Under the pieces are notes generated by a model that saw only the letters and a list, made by a program, of their open reading frames with translations, made no database searches and was not told the origin of the DNA. Shown here piece by piece: positions 34,211-44,272 of a stretch of 64,000 nt of DNA; the stretch's first letter is position 1, and every line of letters starts with the position of its first letter. Source of the DNA: DASRSS01 sp963799045. Lineage in GTDB: Bacteria > Actinomycetota > Actinomycetes > Mycobacteriales > Jatrophihabitantaceae. Location: the NCBI GenBank assembly GCA_963799045.1, contig CAWCVN010000001.1:310001-374000 (forward strand), read 5' to 3'. A program made the position numbers and the translations under genes.

Positions 34211-35008
34211 GTGTCCGACGACGATCAACTGAGCCTGGTCAAGGGCGCGACGAGCGTGGCCCGGGTAGCGGCGGAGTCGTGGTGGCGGCTGGCGAGCTGG
34301 ACCGTCGAGGCGGGCGTCGGCGGCACCAGCTACGTCGTGCGCCGGGCAGTCGCCGGTGACACCGCCTCGGTGATCTTCCAGGAGGCGGGCGCCGATCTGC
34401 GCGCTGCGGCGTGGCGTGCTCTCGGGCTGCGTGACCAGCCGGATGCGCGCGGCGTGCCGCAGCGTATTCAGCCGCGCGGTTCGTCGACGGCGGAGCTGAT
34501 GCGTCGCGGCAACGAGCTCATCCGCCGCTCCAACGAGGTGCGCGCCGTCGAGGACGCCCACCCGGCCTTCGCGCGCATCCTGGCCGAGCTGACCCCGGAC
34601 GAGGCGCGCATCCTGCGCTTCCTCTATCTGGAGGGGCCGCAGCCGGCGCTCGACGTGCGCACGAACCGCCCCCTGGGCATCGGCTCCGAGCTCGTCGCGG
34701 GTGGCCTGAACATGATCGCCGAGCACGCGGGCTGCCTGAACGTCGACAGGATCCACCCGTACCTGACCAACCTCGCCCGACTCGGCCTGATCGAGTTCTC
34801 CAAGGAGCAGCTCACCAACCCGAAGCGGTATCAGGTGATCGAGGCGCAGCCCAAAGTCAGCGAGGCGATCCGCCGCGCCGGGCGCATGCCGCGCCTCGTC
34901 CAGCGCAGCATCCACCTCAACGCGTTCGGCATCGAGTTCTGCCGCACCTGCCTGCCCGTCGGCGGGGGAGGCCGGGAGCGGACGGGGACCGAGGAGTCCG
35001 CGCCCTGA
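34211..35008 (+). CDS. Abi-alpha (DUF4393) family protein
   Basis: A 265-residue soluble protein. The core FARILAELTPDEARILRFLYLEGPQPALDVR, NMIAEHAGCL, HPYLTNLARLGLIEF and YQVIEAQPKV matches the Abi-alpha/DUF4393 family: a domain with helix-turn-helix-like helices found in some abortive-infection proteins. The C-terminus has paired cysteines (FCRTCLPVG). GTG 34211 is 1 base from the DUF445 stop, so the two are coupled. A membrane sensor plus a cytoplasmic effector is one reading; a housekeeping pair is another. Confidence 0.75.
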   Translation: MSDDDQLSLVKGATSVARVAAESWWRLASWTVEAGVGGTSYVVRRAVAGDTASVIFQEAGADLRAAAWRALGLRDQPDARGVPQRIQPRGSSTAELMRRGNELIRRSNEVRAVEDAHPAFARILAELTPDEARILRFLYLEGPQPALDVRTNRPLGIGSELVAGGLNMIAEHAGCLNVDRIHPYLTNLARLGLIEFSKEQLTNPKRYQVIEAQPKVSEAIRRAGRMPRLVQRSIHLNAFGIEFCRTCLPVGGGGRERTGTEESAP

Positions 35009-35014
35009 CCGCGC

Positions 35015-36940
35015 TCAGCCAGGGCGGCGGTGCAGCGAGTCCTGTCCGGCCTCGGCCGTCCGTTCGTGCGCGATCACGTGCAACACCGCGTTGATCAGCG
35101 CGAGGTGGGTGAACGCCTGGGGGAAGTTGCCAAGGTGCTGACCCGAGTGCGGCTCGATCTCCTCGGCGTACAGCTCCAACGGGCCGGCAAAGGACAGCAG
35201 CTTGGCGCACAAGTCGCGCGCGCGTTCGTGCTCGCCGATCTCGCTGAGCGCGGACACCAGCCAGAACGAGCAGATCGTGAACGACCCCTCCTGGCCGGTG
35301 AACCCGTCGTCGATCTCCTCGACCCGGTAGCGCATCACCAGCCCGTGTTCGGTCAGCTCGTCGGCGATCGCGTTGACTGTGGCGACGATGCGGGGGTCAT
35401 CGGGCGGCAGGAAACGCACCAGCGGCGCCAGCAGCAGCGACGCGTCCAGCGCTGTCGTGTCGTAGTGCTGGGTGAACACCCCGCGCTCGTCGACACCGTT
35501 GTCGAGGATGTCCTGCTTGATCTCCTCGGCCGCCTTGTGCCACGCAGCCGCCTCGGTCGATTGTCCGATGATCGCGGCGAGGCGGGCACCACGATCGGCG
35601 GCGACCCAGCACATGATCTTCGACGAGGTGAAGTGCTTGGGTGCCCCGCGCATCTCCCAGATCCCCGCGTCGGGTTCGCGCCAGCGCTCGAGCGCGGTCT
35701 GCACCTGGCGTCCCAGGATGGGCCAGATGCGCGGGTCCAGATGTGTCGCGGCCTTGCTGTGCAGGTAGACCGAGTCGAGCAGGGCGCCCCAGACGTCGTG
35801 CTGGTTCTGGCTGCTGGCCGCATTGCCGATTCGGACCGGGCGCGAGTTCGCGTATCCGGTCAGGTGGTCCAGCTCGTACTCGTGCAGGTCGCGCTCGCCG
35901 CCGATGCCGTACATGATCTGCAGGTCGTCGTCCTGCTGGGCCATGTCGGCGATGAAAGAGAAGAAGTCGACGGCCTCCCAGTCGAAGCCGAGCGAGTACA
36001 TCGCCCACAGCGCGAAGGTCGAGTCGCGGATCCAGCTGTAGCGGTAGTCGTAGTTGCGGCCCCCGCCGGGCGTCTCGGGCAGCGAGGTGGTGGCGGCCGC
36101 GGCGATGGCGCCGGTGGGGGCGTAGGTCAGCCCCTTCAGGGTCAATGCGCTGCGTTGCAGGTAGCTTCGCCACGGGTGGTCCGGAAACCGGCCGCGCGCG
36201 AGCCAGTGCTGCCAGTGGTGGGCGGTCCACACCAGCCGTCGGTACGCCTCGTCGTAGTCCAGCGGCGGGGCCACGCTGCCCCACGAGAGCGCGACGTAGC
36301 GGGTGTCGCCTTCCTTCAACAGGGTGCGGGCCACGGCCCGGCCGCCCTCGAAGCCCAGCCGCAGGTCGGTGGTCAGCGTGAGGGTCTGCTCGAGCCCTGC
36401 GGCGCGCGCCTGGCCCTGGTGGTACACGTGGTCGGTGTAGTCCCAGCGGGGAACGGAGCGCCCGTAGTCCGCGACGGGCTCGCACTCGACGACAGTCTGC
36501 ACCTCGCCCTTGACGCACCGGATCGTGCGCAGCAGCAGATGCTCGGCGTCGTAGTCGGTCGGAGGGCGGCGCATGGTCTTGGACAGCGCGCTGTCCTGCC
36601 GCCACGGACCGAGGATCAACGCGTCCCGGACGATGATCCAGCCGGTGTTGGTACCCCAACTGGTCTCGAGCACCATCGTGCCCGGCAGGTAGCGGCGGGC
36701 GGCAGGAACCATCGTGTCCGCGGGTGCGATGCGGAAGCTGCCGGCGTGCCGTCCGAGCAGCAGGCCGAAGACGCTGGGGGAGTCCGTGCGCGGCAGGCAC
36801 ATCCAGTCGATCGAGCCGTTGGGCGAGACCAGGGCGGTCGTCTCGCCGTCGGACAGGAACCCGTAGTCACCGATCGGTGCGACGTACGGGTTCGTGAGCA
36901 TCGGCGGGGCCTGGGCGGCGGCCGCGGTCTCGGACTCCAT
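35015..36940 (-). CDS. Glycoside hydrolase family 15 protein (trehalase-like)
   Basis: A 641-residue GH15 enzyme. The N-terminal beta-sandwich domain begins PIGDYGFLSDGETTALVSPNG and IDWMCLPRTDSPSVFG; the (alpha/alpha)6 barrel carries GGRNYDYRYSWIRDSTF with the general-acid region, and the C-terminal catalytic Glu region is near GPLELYAEEIEPHSG and LGNFPQAFTHLALI. This set is that of actinobacterial GH15 trehalases (Rv2402-like), which hydrolyse trehalose, though glucoamylase activity on other alpha-glucosides cannot be excluded. No signal peptide, so cytoplasmic. A PAP2 gene lies 32 bases upstream on the same strand. Confidence 0.88.
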   Translation of the reverse strand: MESETAAAAQAPPMLTNPYVAPIGDYGFLSDGETTALVSPNGSIDWMCLPRTDSPSVFGLLLGRHAGSFRIAPADTMVPAARRYLPGTMVLETSWGTNTGWIIVRDALILGPWRQDSALSKTMRRPPTDYDAEHLLLRTIRCVKGEVQTVVECEPVADYGRSVPRWDYTDHVYHQGQARAAGLEQTLTLTTDLRLGFEGGRAVARTLLKEGDTRYVALSWGSVAPPLDYDEAYRRLVWTAHHWQHWLARGRFPDHPWRSYLQRSALTLKGLTYAPTGAIAAAATTSLPETPGGGRNYDYRYSWIRDSTFALWAMYSLGFDWEAVDFFSFIADMAQQDDDLQIMYGIGGERDLHEYELDHLTGYANSRPVRIGNAASSQNQHDVWGALLDSVYLHSKAATHLDPRIWPILGRQVQTALERWREPDAGIWEMRGAPKHFTSSKIMCWVAADRGARLAAIIGQSTEAAAWHKAAEEIKQDILDNGVDERGVFTQHYDTTALDASLLLAPLVRFLPPDDPRIVATVNAIADELTEHGLVMRYRVEEIDDGFTGQEGSFTICSFWLVSALSEIGEHERARDLCAKLLSFAGPLELYAEEIEPHSGQHLGNFPQAFTHLALINAVLHVIAHERTAEAGQDSLHRRPG

Positions 36941-36972
36941 AGCTCGCAGGATGGCCCCTCCGGGGGGTCGAC

Positions 36973-37833
36973 TCAACTGTGCGCGCCGGTGTCCGCCGAA
37001 CTTGCCGGGCTCGCCTGCGGAACCGCAGCCGGCGGCAGCGGTGGCCGAGCGTGCAGCCGGATCGCGATCATCACGCGGCCGAGAGCGTAACGGGCCCAGG
37101 CGCACGCGGAGACGACGGCGACGGCCACGATGCCGTCCAGCCACCAGTGGTTCGCCGTAGCCACGACCACGAAGATCGTGACGGGGGCGTGCAGGGCGAT
37201 CAGCCAGCGCCACCGCGAGCGACCGAGCCGCACCACGTACCACGCGACGAGGACAGCCCAGGCGATATGCACCGACGGCATGGCCGACAGCTCGTCCGCG
37301 CCGAAGCCCATGCTGTACACGGACTCGCCGAAGCGGCGAGCGGTATCGACGAAGCCGGGAAGCAGGCGCGGTGGCGCGACCGGCATCAGCTGGATGAGCA
37401 GGCACACCAGCGTGGCCAACGCAAGCGTCGTGCGCACCGGTGCGTACCGCTCGCGGTGGCGTACGAACAGCCAGACGAGGAAGGCGAACAGTCCACCGAA
37501 GTGCATCGTGGCGTAATAGAGGTTCGCCGCCTGGGTGATGACCGGATGGCCGAGCACGAGGTTCTGCACGCTGTGCTCGGAGGGCAGGTGCATCGCCCGC
37601 TCGAAGCGCTGGATCGCCTCGCCGCGACTGAACGCCCCGGCGGCGCTCGTCACCGACAGCTGGCTGGCCAGCTGCCACACGGTGTACAGCCCGGAGATGA
37701 TGCACGTCTCCCGCGCCCACGGCAGCACCGACCGCGCGCGCGGTGCCGCCGAAACCCGGAACGCACCCCAGCTCGCGGCGAGGGCACCGGTCAGGAAGGC
37801 TCCCTGTTCCCAGCTCAGACCGACGTTGTGCAC
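36973..37833 (-). CDS. PAP2 superfamily membrane phosphatase
   Basis: A 286-residue integral membrane protein with about six spans. The phosphatase signature parts are MPSVHIAWAVLVAWYV (motif 2, with Ser-x-His) and ANHWWLDGIVAVAVV (motif 3, His/Asp), as in the PAP2_3/inositolphosphotransferase-like group; RFERAMHLPSEHSVQ is typical of this group. It probably acts on lipid phosphates or transfers phosphoinositol. GTG 37833 is taken as start because CATAGT lies 6 bases upstream; the longer frame adds 36 polar residues. Confidence 0.8.
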   Translation of the reverse strand: MHNVGLSWEQGAFLTGALAASWGAFRVSAAPRARSVLPWARETCIISGLYTVWQLASQLSVTSAAGAFSRGEAIQRFERAMHLPSEHSVQNLVLGHPVITQAANLYYATMHFGGLFAFLVWLFVRHRERYAPVRTTLALATLVCLLIQLMPVAPPRLLPGFVDTARRFGESVYSMGFGADELSAMPSVHIAWAVLVAWYVVRLGRSRWRWLIALHAPVTIFVVVATANHWWLDGIVAVAVVSACAWARYALGRVMIAIRLHARPPLPPAAVPQASPASSADTGAHS

Positions 37834-37839
37834 GCAGCC

Positions 37840-37845
37840 ACTATG
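37840..37845 (-). promoter_or_regulatory. -10 element CATAGT of a leaderless start
   Basis: Minus strand CATAGT lies 6 bases before GTG 37833. It deviates from TANNNT at the first base. Confidence 0.35.
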
Positions 37846-37882
37846 CCCGTCGACGGCGTCGATCACCCGCGGGCGTGTTCGA

Positions 37883-38521
37883 TCAGTCGATGCGGACGGA
37901 TCCGGTTGCTGTGTCGAACTCCGCGGCGAGCACGCCACCACCGTCTTCGGCGGGAATCCACTCGACGTCCACGCCGTCGAGCAGGTGCGCCGGCGACAGG
38001 CCCAGGTGCTGCTCGACGACGCTCGCGTTGCCGCCGATCTCCAGGTGGCGCAGGGTGACCGGGGAGCCGCCCGCGCTGGGGTGGTGCGCCGGGTCGGTCT
38101 CCCACCGGACGAAGAACGGCAGTTCCGGCCGCACGCTGGAGTCCTTGACCCCGATCTGCTTCCAGCGCAGGTCGAACCCGTCGGGCCGCCGGCGGTGTCC
38201 GTCGGCGGCGGCGCGGCCCAGACGCGCCTCGATCGGTGCGATGTCGTCGACGGCGATCACCCAGCCCAGCCAGCCACCGCCGGCCTCCGAGCGCGCGCGG
38301 ACCGCGATTGCGAACGGAGCCGTGTCCGCGGCCGGATGCTCGAGCGCCTCGACCACTTCGATGTAGCAGCCGCCGGACAGCGGCAGGATGAAGTTGCGAG
38401 TCCCGAACCGAGGGTGCAAGCCCCCGTCGGTGAACGCGGCGCCGAGATGGGCTCCGAGTCGCTGCACGCAGGCCGCGAGTCCCTCCGGACCTGCCGCGTA
38501 GCTCAGGTGGTCCAGACGCAT
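37883..38521 (-). CDS. Glyoxalase-like domain protein
   Basis: A 212-residue VOC-fold protein of the glyoxalase-like group (PF13468 type): MRLDHLSYAAGPEGLAACVQ, HPRFGTRNFILPLSGGCYIE and VVEALEHPAAD form the first module with a His and a Glu in metal-ligand positions. WLGWVIAVDDIAPIEARLG starts the second. Substrate unknown. ATG 38521 gives the conserved start (DHLSYA). It is a single gene flanked by 49 and 70 bases. Confidence 0.78.
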   Translation of the reverse strand: MRLDHLSYAAGPEGLAACVQRLGAHLGAAFTDGGLHPRFGTRNFILPLSGGCYIEVVEALEHPAADTAPFAIAVRARSEAGGGWLGWVIAVDDIAPIEARLGRAAADGHRRRPDGFDLRWKQIGVKDSSVRPELPFFVRWETDPAHHPSAGGSPVTLRHLEIGGNASVVEQHLGLSPAHLLDGVDVEWIPAEDGGGVLAAEFDTATGSVRID

Positions 38522-38591
38522 GGGCCAATGGTGACCCACGTCGCGCGCCCGCACGCGTGGGGGCCGCCGCACGAGGACCAAAGCGGTAGTG

Positions 38592-39374
38592 CTAATGCGC
38601 GTCGACGGGTGTGTAGACGACCACGGTGTTGTCATCGTCTACCTCCGCGCGTGCTCCGTCGAGGTCGCGCCAGGCGGCCGCCACGTCGTCGGCGGAAGCG
38701 GGCTCGTGACCCGCGGCGGCACGTTCGAACAGGGCCGCGGCCAGCTTGCCCTTCGCCAGCTTGCTGTTATAGCTGACGACGCCGTGACCCCCGCGGGGCA
38801 GCGGCGACAGCACCCGCACCGCGACCGTGCGCCGGGCCGCCGCGCCGCGAGCCCGCCACATGGCCGCGTAGTCGCTCGACCGGAGGTCCACGACCAGGCC
38901 GGTGTCGAGCAGCCCCGGTAGCACGCCGTCGAGCACGCGCCGCCAGTAGCTGCGCGCAGTACCGACGCCCGGCAGGACAGCCTTGGCGGGCACGCGATAC
39001 GCGGGTATGGGCTCGTCGCCGCGCACGGCGCCCCACAGGCCGGAGAGGATGACGGTGTTCCTGCCGGCGAGCCGGCGCGCGCGGGGGCTCAGGCCGGTGT
39101 GGTCGAGCCCGTCGTAGACGACACCGCGGTAGCGGCGCAGTGCCGGCATGGTGGGCGCGCTCAACACGGTGCGGTTCGCCGCGAGCGCCTGCGTCACCAC
39201 GCCGGGGGGCAGCAGTAATGCCTGCGCCGCAAGGTCGGGATCGCCGTCGAGCAGGACCGCCAGTGCGGCGAGCATCTCACGGCGGTGGGCGGCCAGCGGG
39301 CCGTCGGTGATGGCGAGCGCCCGGCCCCGGCCACCGGCGGCCTTGGTCTCGCTCGGCGGAAGCAGTACGCGCAT
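38592..39374 (-). CDS. yaaA: Peroxide stress protein YaaA-like (DUF328)
   Basis: A 260-residue member of the YaaA/DUF328 family, which in E. coli lowers intracellular iron under peroxide stress. The N-terminus MRVLLPPSETKA, the central YRGVVYDGLDHTGLSPRARR, ILSGLWGAVRGDEPIPAYR and DLRSSDYAAMW are the family blocks. It starts 5 bases after the Nudix gene and is probably cotranscribed with it. Confidence 0.85.
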   Translation of the reverse strand: MRVLLPPSETKAAGGRGRALAITDGPLAAHRREMLAALAVLLDGDPDLAAQALLLPPGVVTQALAANRTVLSAPTMPALRRYRGVVYDGLDHTGLSPRARRLAGRNTVILSGLWGAVRGDEPIPAYRVPAKAVLPGVGTARSYWRRVLDGVLPGLLDTGLVVDLRSSDYAAMWRARGAAARRTVAVRVLSPLPRGGHGVVSYNSKLAKGKLAAALFERAAAGHEPASADDVAAAWRDLDGARAEVDDDNTVVVYTPVDAH

Positions 39375-39379
39375 CGCGA

Positions 39380-39841
39380 TCAGGTGCCGTCGAGCAGGGT
39401 GCGCAGCCGCGGCCAGGACCCGGCGAAGCCGTAGTGCAGGGGGAGCGTCGCGACCTGCGGGATCGGCCACCACTCGATCGCGATGCTCTCGGCGTTGATC
39501 GGGCGCGCGGCGAGCACGAACTGGGGGTCGACCAGCCGCGCCAGGACTGTGGTGTAGCTCCAACCGCCGTGGTCGTCGATCCACTCGCGGAACGGCTCGA
39601 CGCGGTCGAGGTCGAGGTCGGTTTCCTCGGCAGCCTCGCGCAGGGCGGCGGTGACCGCGTCCTCGTGGCTGTCGCGGGCGCCGCCGGGAACACCCCAGGT
39701 GCCGCCCTCGTGCGTCCAGCCGGCCCGGTGCTGAAGCATCACGCGGGTGCCGTCGGTCAGCAGCATGCCGGCCGCTCCGAACCGGCCCCAGTGCCGGTGC
39801 CCCAGGGCGCATCGGGCCCAGCCATCGCCGTCTCCGCCCAC
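39380..39841 (-). CDS. Nudix hydrolase
   Basis: A 153-residue Nudix enzyme with a complete Nudix box (GGARDSHEDA...REAAEETDL: Gx5Ex7REUxEExGU pattern with T for G) preceded by VMLQHRAGWTHEGGTWGVP. Nudix enzymes hydrolyse nucleoside diphosphates linked to another group; the RAGWTHEGGTWG...GFAGSWPRLR layout is common in actinobacterial MutT-like proteins. Substrate unknown. It precedes yaaA by 5 bases; sanitising oxidised nucleotides would fit a peroxide-stress partner. Confidence 0.85.
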   Translation of the reverse strand: MGGDGDGWARCALGHRHWGRFGAAGMLLTDGTRVMLQHRAGWTHEGGTWGVPGGARDSHEDAVTAALREAAEETDLDLDRVEPFREWIDDHGGWSYTTVLARLVDPQFVLAARPINAESIAIEWWPIPQVATLPLHYGFAGSWPRLRTLLDGT

Positions 39842-40041
39842 GTCCCGTCCCGATCGCTGTGGCTAGGTGGGCGCCGACCCGCCAGGTCGCCTCTCGGCGG
39901 AAGGCCGCTCGCAGCGGCAAATGTGGGACCGGGGGCCATGGATCGGGCCGACGCCACGCTCCACGGTACCGGCTGGGGCGGGTGCTTCGCGAAGTGTGTG
40001 GACGGCGGTACGGATGCCGCGCTCGCCGCCGGAGGTTTCCG

Positions 40042-40099
40042 TATCGTGAGGTGGGTGACCAGGACGGCTGACGACCGAGCGCGGGGACGGCGCCGGTGA
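40042..40099 (+). promoter_or_regulatory. Leaderless promoter and 14-codon Arg-rich mini-ORF
   Basis: TATCGT (40042-40047) stands 7 bases before GTG 40055, which opens VTRTADDRARGRRR; six of 14 codons are Arg. Its TGA (40097-40099) overlaps the GTG of the next gene (GTGA). This may be a leader peptide or simply an upstream coupling ORF. Confidence 0.35.
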
Positions 40100-40710
40100 G
40101 CGACGATCGTGCCCGCCCCCGCCGCCCGGCGTCCTACCCGGACCTAACCGCGCTGATCGACGCCGCGGGCGGCAGCACACCCGAATCACGCGCGGAGGTG
40201 GCGGCCGCGACGGCTGCCCTGCTGGTGCGTGCGGGCCGGGAGCGCGGGCCGGACCCGCGGTTCGTCGAGCTCGCCGACCGCATCGGGCTGGACACCCTCG
40301 CCGAGCTGTGGCGCGACGCCGAACCGGTGAGCCTGCCGGGCGCGCTGTGGGCGCTTTACCTGCTGCGGCAGTGGTGCCGGTCGAGGGCAGACGAGGTGGT
40401 GCGGCTCTGGCGGGCGGGGGAGCCGCTCGCGCCCGCCGAAGCGGTGGTCGCCGGCGTGGCACCGCTGGCTGATGCGGACTCGCTGGAGCGAGTCGCCGAC
40501 GACGTGTTGAGCGGCGCCTACCAGGGGGACTTCGCGGTGGCGCTCGAACGCGCCGCCGCGTTGTTCCGGGTGCTTGCGTCCGGACGGCGCGACGTGGCCA
40601 CCGGTGAGCCGGACCCGGCCACCACACTGTCGCTGGCCGAGCGCAACGATCGGGCCGCGGCCGATCTGTCCGCCGCAGCCAGGCGCTGGCGGGAGGGCAC
40701 GCTGCGCTGA
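40096..40710 (+). CDS. Conserved actinobacterial hypothetical protein
   Basis: A 204-residue, soluble, helical protein: YPDLTALIDAAGG, RFVELADRIGLDTLAELWRD, SLPGALWALYLLRQWCRSRA and SLAERNDRAAADLSAAARRW. It resembles unnamed proteins that sit near DUF4192 genes in actinobacteria. No catalytic motif or membrane span is visible. GTG 40096 overlaps the stop of a short upstream ORF. DUF4192 follows after 122 bases. Confidence 0.6.
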   Translation: MSDDRARPRRPASYPDLTALIDAAGGSTPESRAEVAAATAALLVRAGRERGPDPRFVELADRIGLDTLAELWRDAEPVSLPGALWALYLLRQWCRSRADEVVRLWRAGEPLAPAEAVVAGVAPLADADSLERVADDVLSGAYQGDFAVALERAAALFRVLASGRRDVATGEPDPATTLSLAERNDRAAADLSAAARRWREGTLR

Positions 40711-40754
40711 GCGGCGCGGACCCGTAGCAGGCCGCGCCGACACCTCGACCACCG

Positions 40755-40782
40755 GTATCCACACCGGCGCGGGCCGTCCACA
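40755..40782 (+). promoter_or_regulatory. Two DnaA-box-like 9-mers before the DUF4192 gene
   Basis: GTATCCACA (40755-40763, one mismatch to TTATCCACA) and CCGTCCACA (40774-40782, two mismatches to TTGTCCACA) lie in the 122-base gap. Two sites alone are weak evidence. Confidence 0.25.
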
Positions 40783-40832
40783 GATCCGGTCTCGCCGCCC
40801 CGACCGTCCCGCCTCCGGCCCACGCTGGGGCC

Positions 40833-41849
40833 ATGACGAAGCGACACGGCCCCGTGACGGCACGCATCAGCGGCCCGGACGAATTGCTGCAGGCGGTCCC
40901 CTACCTGCTGGGCTTCCATCCGAGCCAGAGCCTGGTGCTGATCGGCCTCGCGCAGGACCGGCTGGTGGTGACCGCACGGATCGACCTGGCCGATCTGGCC
41001 GAGCCCGGCACGTTGGGCCAGATCGTCTCGGCCCTGGCCCGGGGCGGCGCCGACACGCTCGTCGGCGTCGTCTACGAGCGCGCGGCGCCGGCCCAGCCGC
41101 TGCCTTGGCGGGGCCTGGTCGCCGAACTGGCCGACGAGTGTCTGGCGAACCGGTGCGAGTTCGGGGACCTGTTGCGGGTCGACGACGGCCGGTGGTGGTC
41201 CTACCTGTGCGACTCGCCCGGGTGCTGCCCGCCCGAGGGGCGGGCGCTGGACCGGGCACCGTCGTCGTTCGTCGCGGAGGCCACCTACGCGGGGGTGGTC
41301 GCCCTGCCGGACAGGGAGACGCTCGCCGGGACGCTGCGCCCCGGGCCGCCGGCCGAGCTGGGGGCGGTCCGGTCGCTGCTCGAACGCGAGCGCACGGCAC
41401 GCGACGCGCAGCAGGATCCCGTTCGCGCCGAGAGATCGGTCAAGCGCGCCGTCTTCGCGGCGGCGAGGCGCGCCGATGCGGCCGAAGCGGACGGCGACGG
41501 GATCGGCGACTGGCTCGGTGATCGGGAGGTCGCCCGGTTCGGGCTGGCGCTGGCTTCGACCGCGGTGCGGGACCCGGTGTGGGTCGCGGTCGATCACGGC
41601 CGGCTCGACGGGCGGGCACTGTGGCGCGCTCTCGGCCGCCGGCTGCCCGGGCGTTTCGCGGCCACGCCGTTGTTCCTGTACGGCTGGGCGAGCTGGCGGG
41701 CCGGCAACGGCGCGCTGGCCGGCGTGGCGGCCGAACGGGCGATCGAGTGCGACCCCGGCTACGGCGCGGCGGACATGTTGCTGGCCGTTCTGGCGCACGG
41801 GGTGTCACCGCACCAGTTCCCGAAACTGCGTGCTCCTCGGGCCGCGTGA
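40833..41849 (+). CDS. DUF4192 domain-containing protein
   Basis: A 338-residue protein of the actinobacterial DUF4192 family. The diagnostic start ISGPDELLQAVPYLLGFHPSQSLVLIGL and the pair WWSYLCDSPGCCPPEGR, ALAGVAAERAIECDPGYGAADMLLAVLAHG are present. No function is known; the C-terminal segment resembles a tetratricopeptide-like helix pair. It converges with gltD across 25 bases. Confidence 0.88.
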   Translation: MTKRHGPVTARISGPDELLQAVPYLLGFHPSQSLVLIGLAQDRLVVTARIDLADLAEPGTLGQIVSALARGGADTLVGVVYERAAPAQPLPWRGLVAELADECLANRCEFGDLLRVDDGRWWSYLCDSPGCCPPEGRALDRAPSSFVAEATYAGVVALPDRETLAGTLRPGPPAELGAVRSLLERERTARDAQQDPVRAERSVKRAVFAAARRADAAEADGDGIGDWLGDREVARFGLALASTAVRDPVWVAVDHGRLDGRALWRALGRRLPGRFAATPLFLYGWASWRAGNGALAGVAAERAIECDPGYGAADMLLAVLAHGVSPHQFPKLRAPRAA

Positions 41850-41874
41850 GCGCGCACGGGTCGGGAACGCGGGG

Positions 41875-43341
<1,467 letters not shown>

Positions 43342-43436
43342 CGTGGTGCTCTTTCTACTCGGTGCACGCGTCAGCGCCCGGACGGGCCTGGCTGACGACT
43401 CGGCGGCGAGGCTGCGGTGGCTCGCGCAACCTGAGT

Positions 43437-44135
43437 CTACCGAACGGGGCGAACGAAAATGTGGTCGCTCACCCCACGCTCGGCCAGCAGGCGCCCGAGT
43501 TCGGAGCTCACCTCGACCGTTCCGTCGAGCGGCGCGAGGCTCACCGTGTGGCCGGGCAGCAGCCCGGCGGCGGCGAACCGGTGCATCATCTCGGCGTCGG
43601 ACTGCAGCTGTTCGCTGATCCGCTCGACGACGACCTCGCCGAGGCCGGCGCTGGTCGCAGCGCTGAGCGTGGTCAGCCCCGCGTGGTCGTCGGTGGCCGC
43701 GAACGGCAGGCCGAGCTCGTCCAGGCCGGGAATCGGGTTGCCGTGCGGGCACACCAACGGCTTGTCCAGCAGCGCCACGATCCGGCGCTCGACGGCCTCG
43801 CTCATCACGTGTTCCCAGCGGCATGCCTCGATGTGGACGTCCTCCCAGTCCAAGCCGATGATGTCCACCAGGAGGCGCTCGGCCAGGCGGTGCTTGCGCA
43901 TCACGGCTTTGGCCTGCTGGCGGCCGGTGTCGGTCAGCTGCAGGTGCCGGTCGTCGGCCACGTGCAGCAGCCCGTCGCGCTCCATCCGAGCCACCGTCTG
44001 GCTGACCGTCGGGCCGCTCTGGCCCAGCCGCTCCGCGATCCGGGCGCGCAGTGGCACGACGCCCTCTTCCTCGAGCTCGTACACGGTCCGCAGGTACATC
44101 TCGGTCGTGTCGATGAGGTCGCTGTGATGGCTCAC
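43437..44135 (-). CDS. ideR: Iron-dependent repressor IdeR/DtxR
   Basis: A 232-residue DtxR family metalloregulator that represses iron uptake when Fe(II) is bound. N-terminal helix-turn-helix LIDTTEMYLRTVYELEEEGVV and RLGQSGPTVSQTVARMERDGL, then metal and dimer domain HRLAERLLVDIIGLDWEDVHIEACRWEHVMS with Cys102/Glu105/His106-type ligands and His79/Glu83. The C-terminal SH3-like domain (GTVEVSSELGRLLAERG) is complete, so it is full-length IdeR. GTG 44135 has TAGGAT 6 bases upstream. sigB lies upstream on the same strand, as in mycobacteria. Confidence 0.94.
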   Translation of the reverse strand: MSHHSDLIDTTEMYLRTVYELEEEGVVPLRARIAERLGQSGPTVSQTVARMERDGLLHVADDRHLQLTDTGRQQAKAVMRKHRLAERLLVDIIGLDWEDVHIEACRWEHVMSEAVERRIVALLDKPLVCPHGNPIPGLDELGLPFAATDDHAGLTTLSAATSAGLGEVVVERISEQLQSDAEMMHRFAAAGLLPGHTVSLAPLDGTVEVSSELGRLLAERGVSDHIFVRPVR

Positions 44136-44141
44136 GCCGAA

Positions 44142-44147
44142 ATCCTA
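44142..44147 (-). promoter_or_regulatory. -10 element TAGGAT of a leaderless ideR
   Basis: Minus strand TAGGAT is followed by 6 bases and GTG 44135. It allows ideR transcription independent of sigB. Confidence 0.5.
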
Positions 44148-44192
44148 TGCCGACCGACGGCGAGGCGATGAGCGCTCGCGCGAAGAGCCCCG

Positions 44193-44250
44193 CCGCGCGC
44201 GACCGAAGGGAGCTTGCGCGCGGCTCACACGATCCGGCCCGTAGGGCCGG
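44193..44250 (-). terminator. Two hairpins between sigB and ideR
   Basis: CCGCGCGC (44193-44200) pairs with GCGCGCGG (44216-44223), and CCGGCCC (44234-44240) pairs with GGGCCGG (44244-44250) around GTA. The second begins 23 bases after the sigB stop. They probably end most sigB transcripts. Confidence 0.6.
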
Positions 44251-44272
44251 TCGAAGGGACGCCTCGGCGGGA

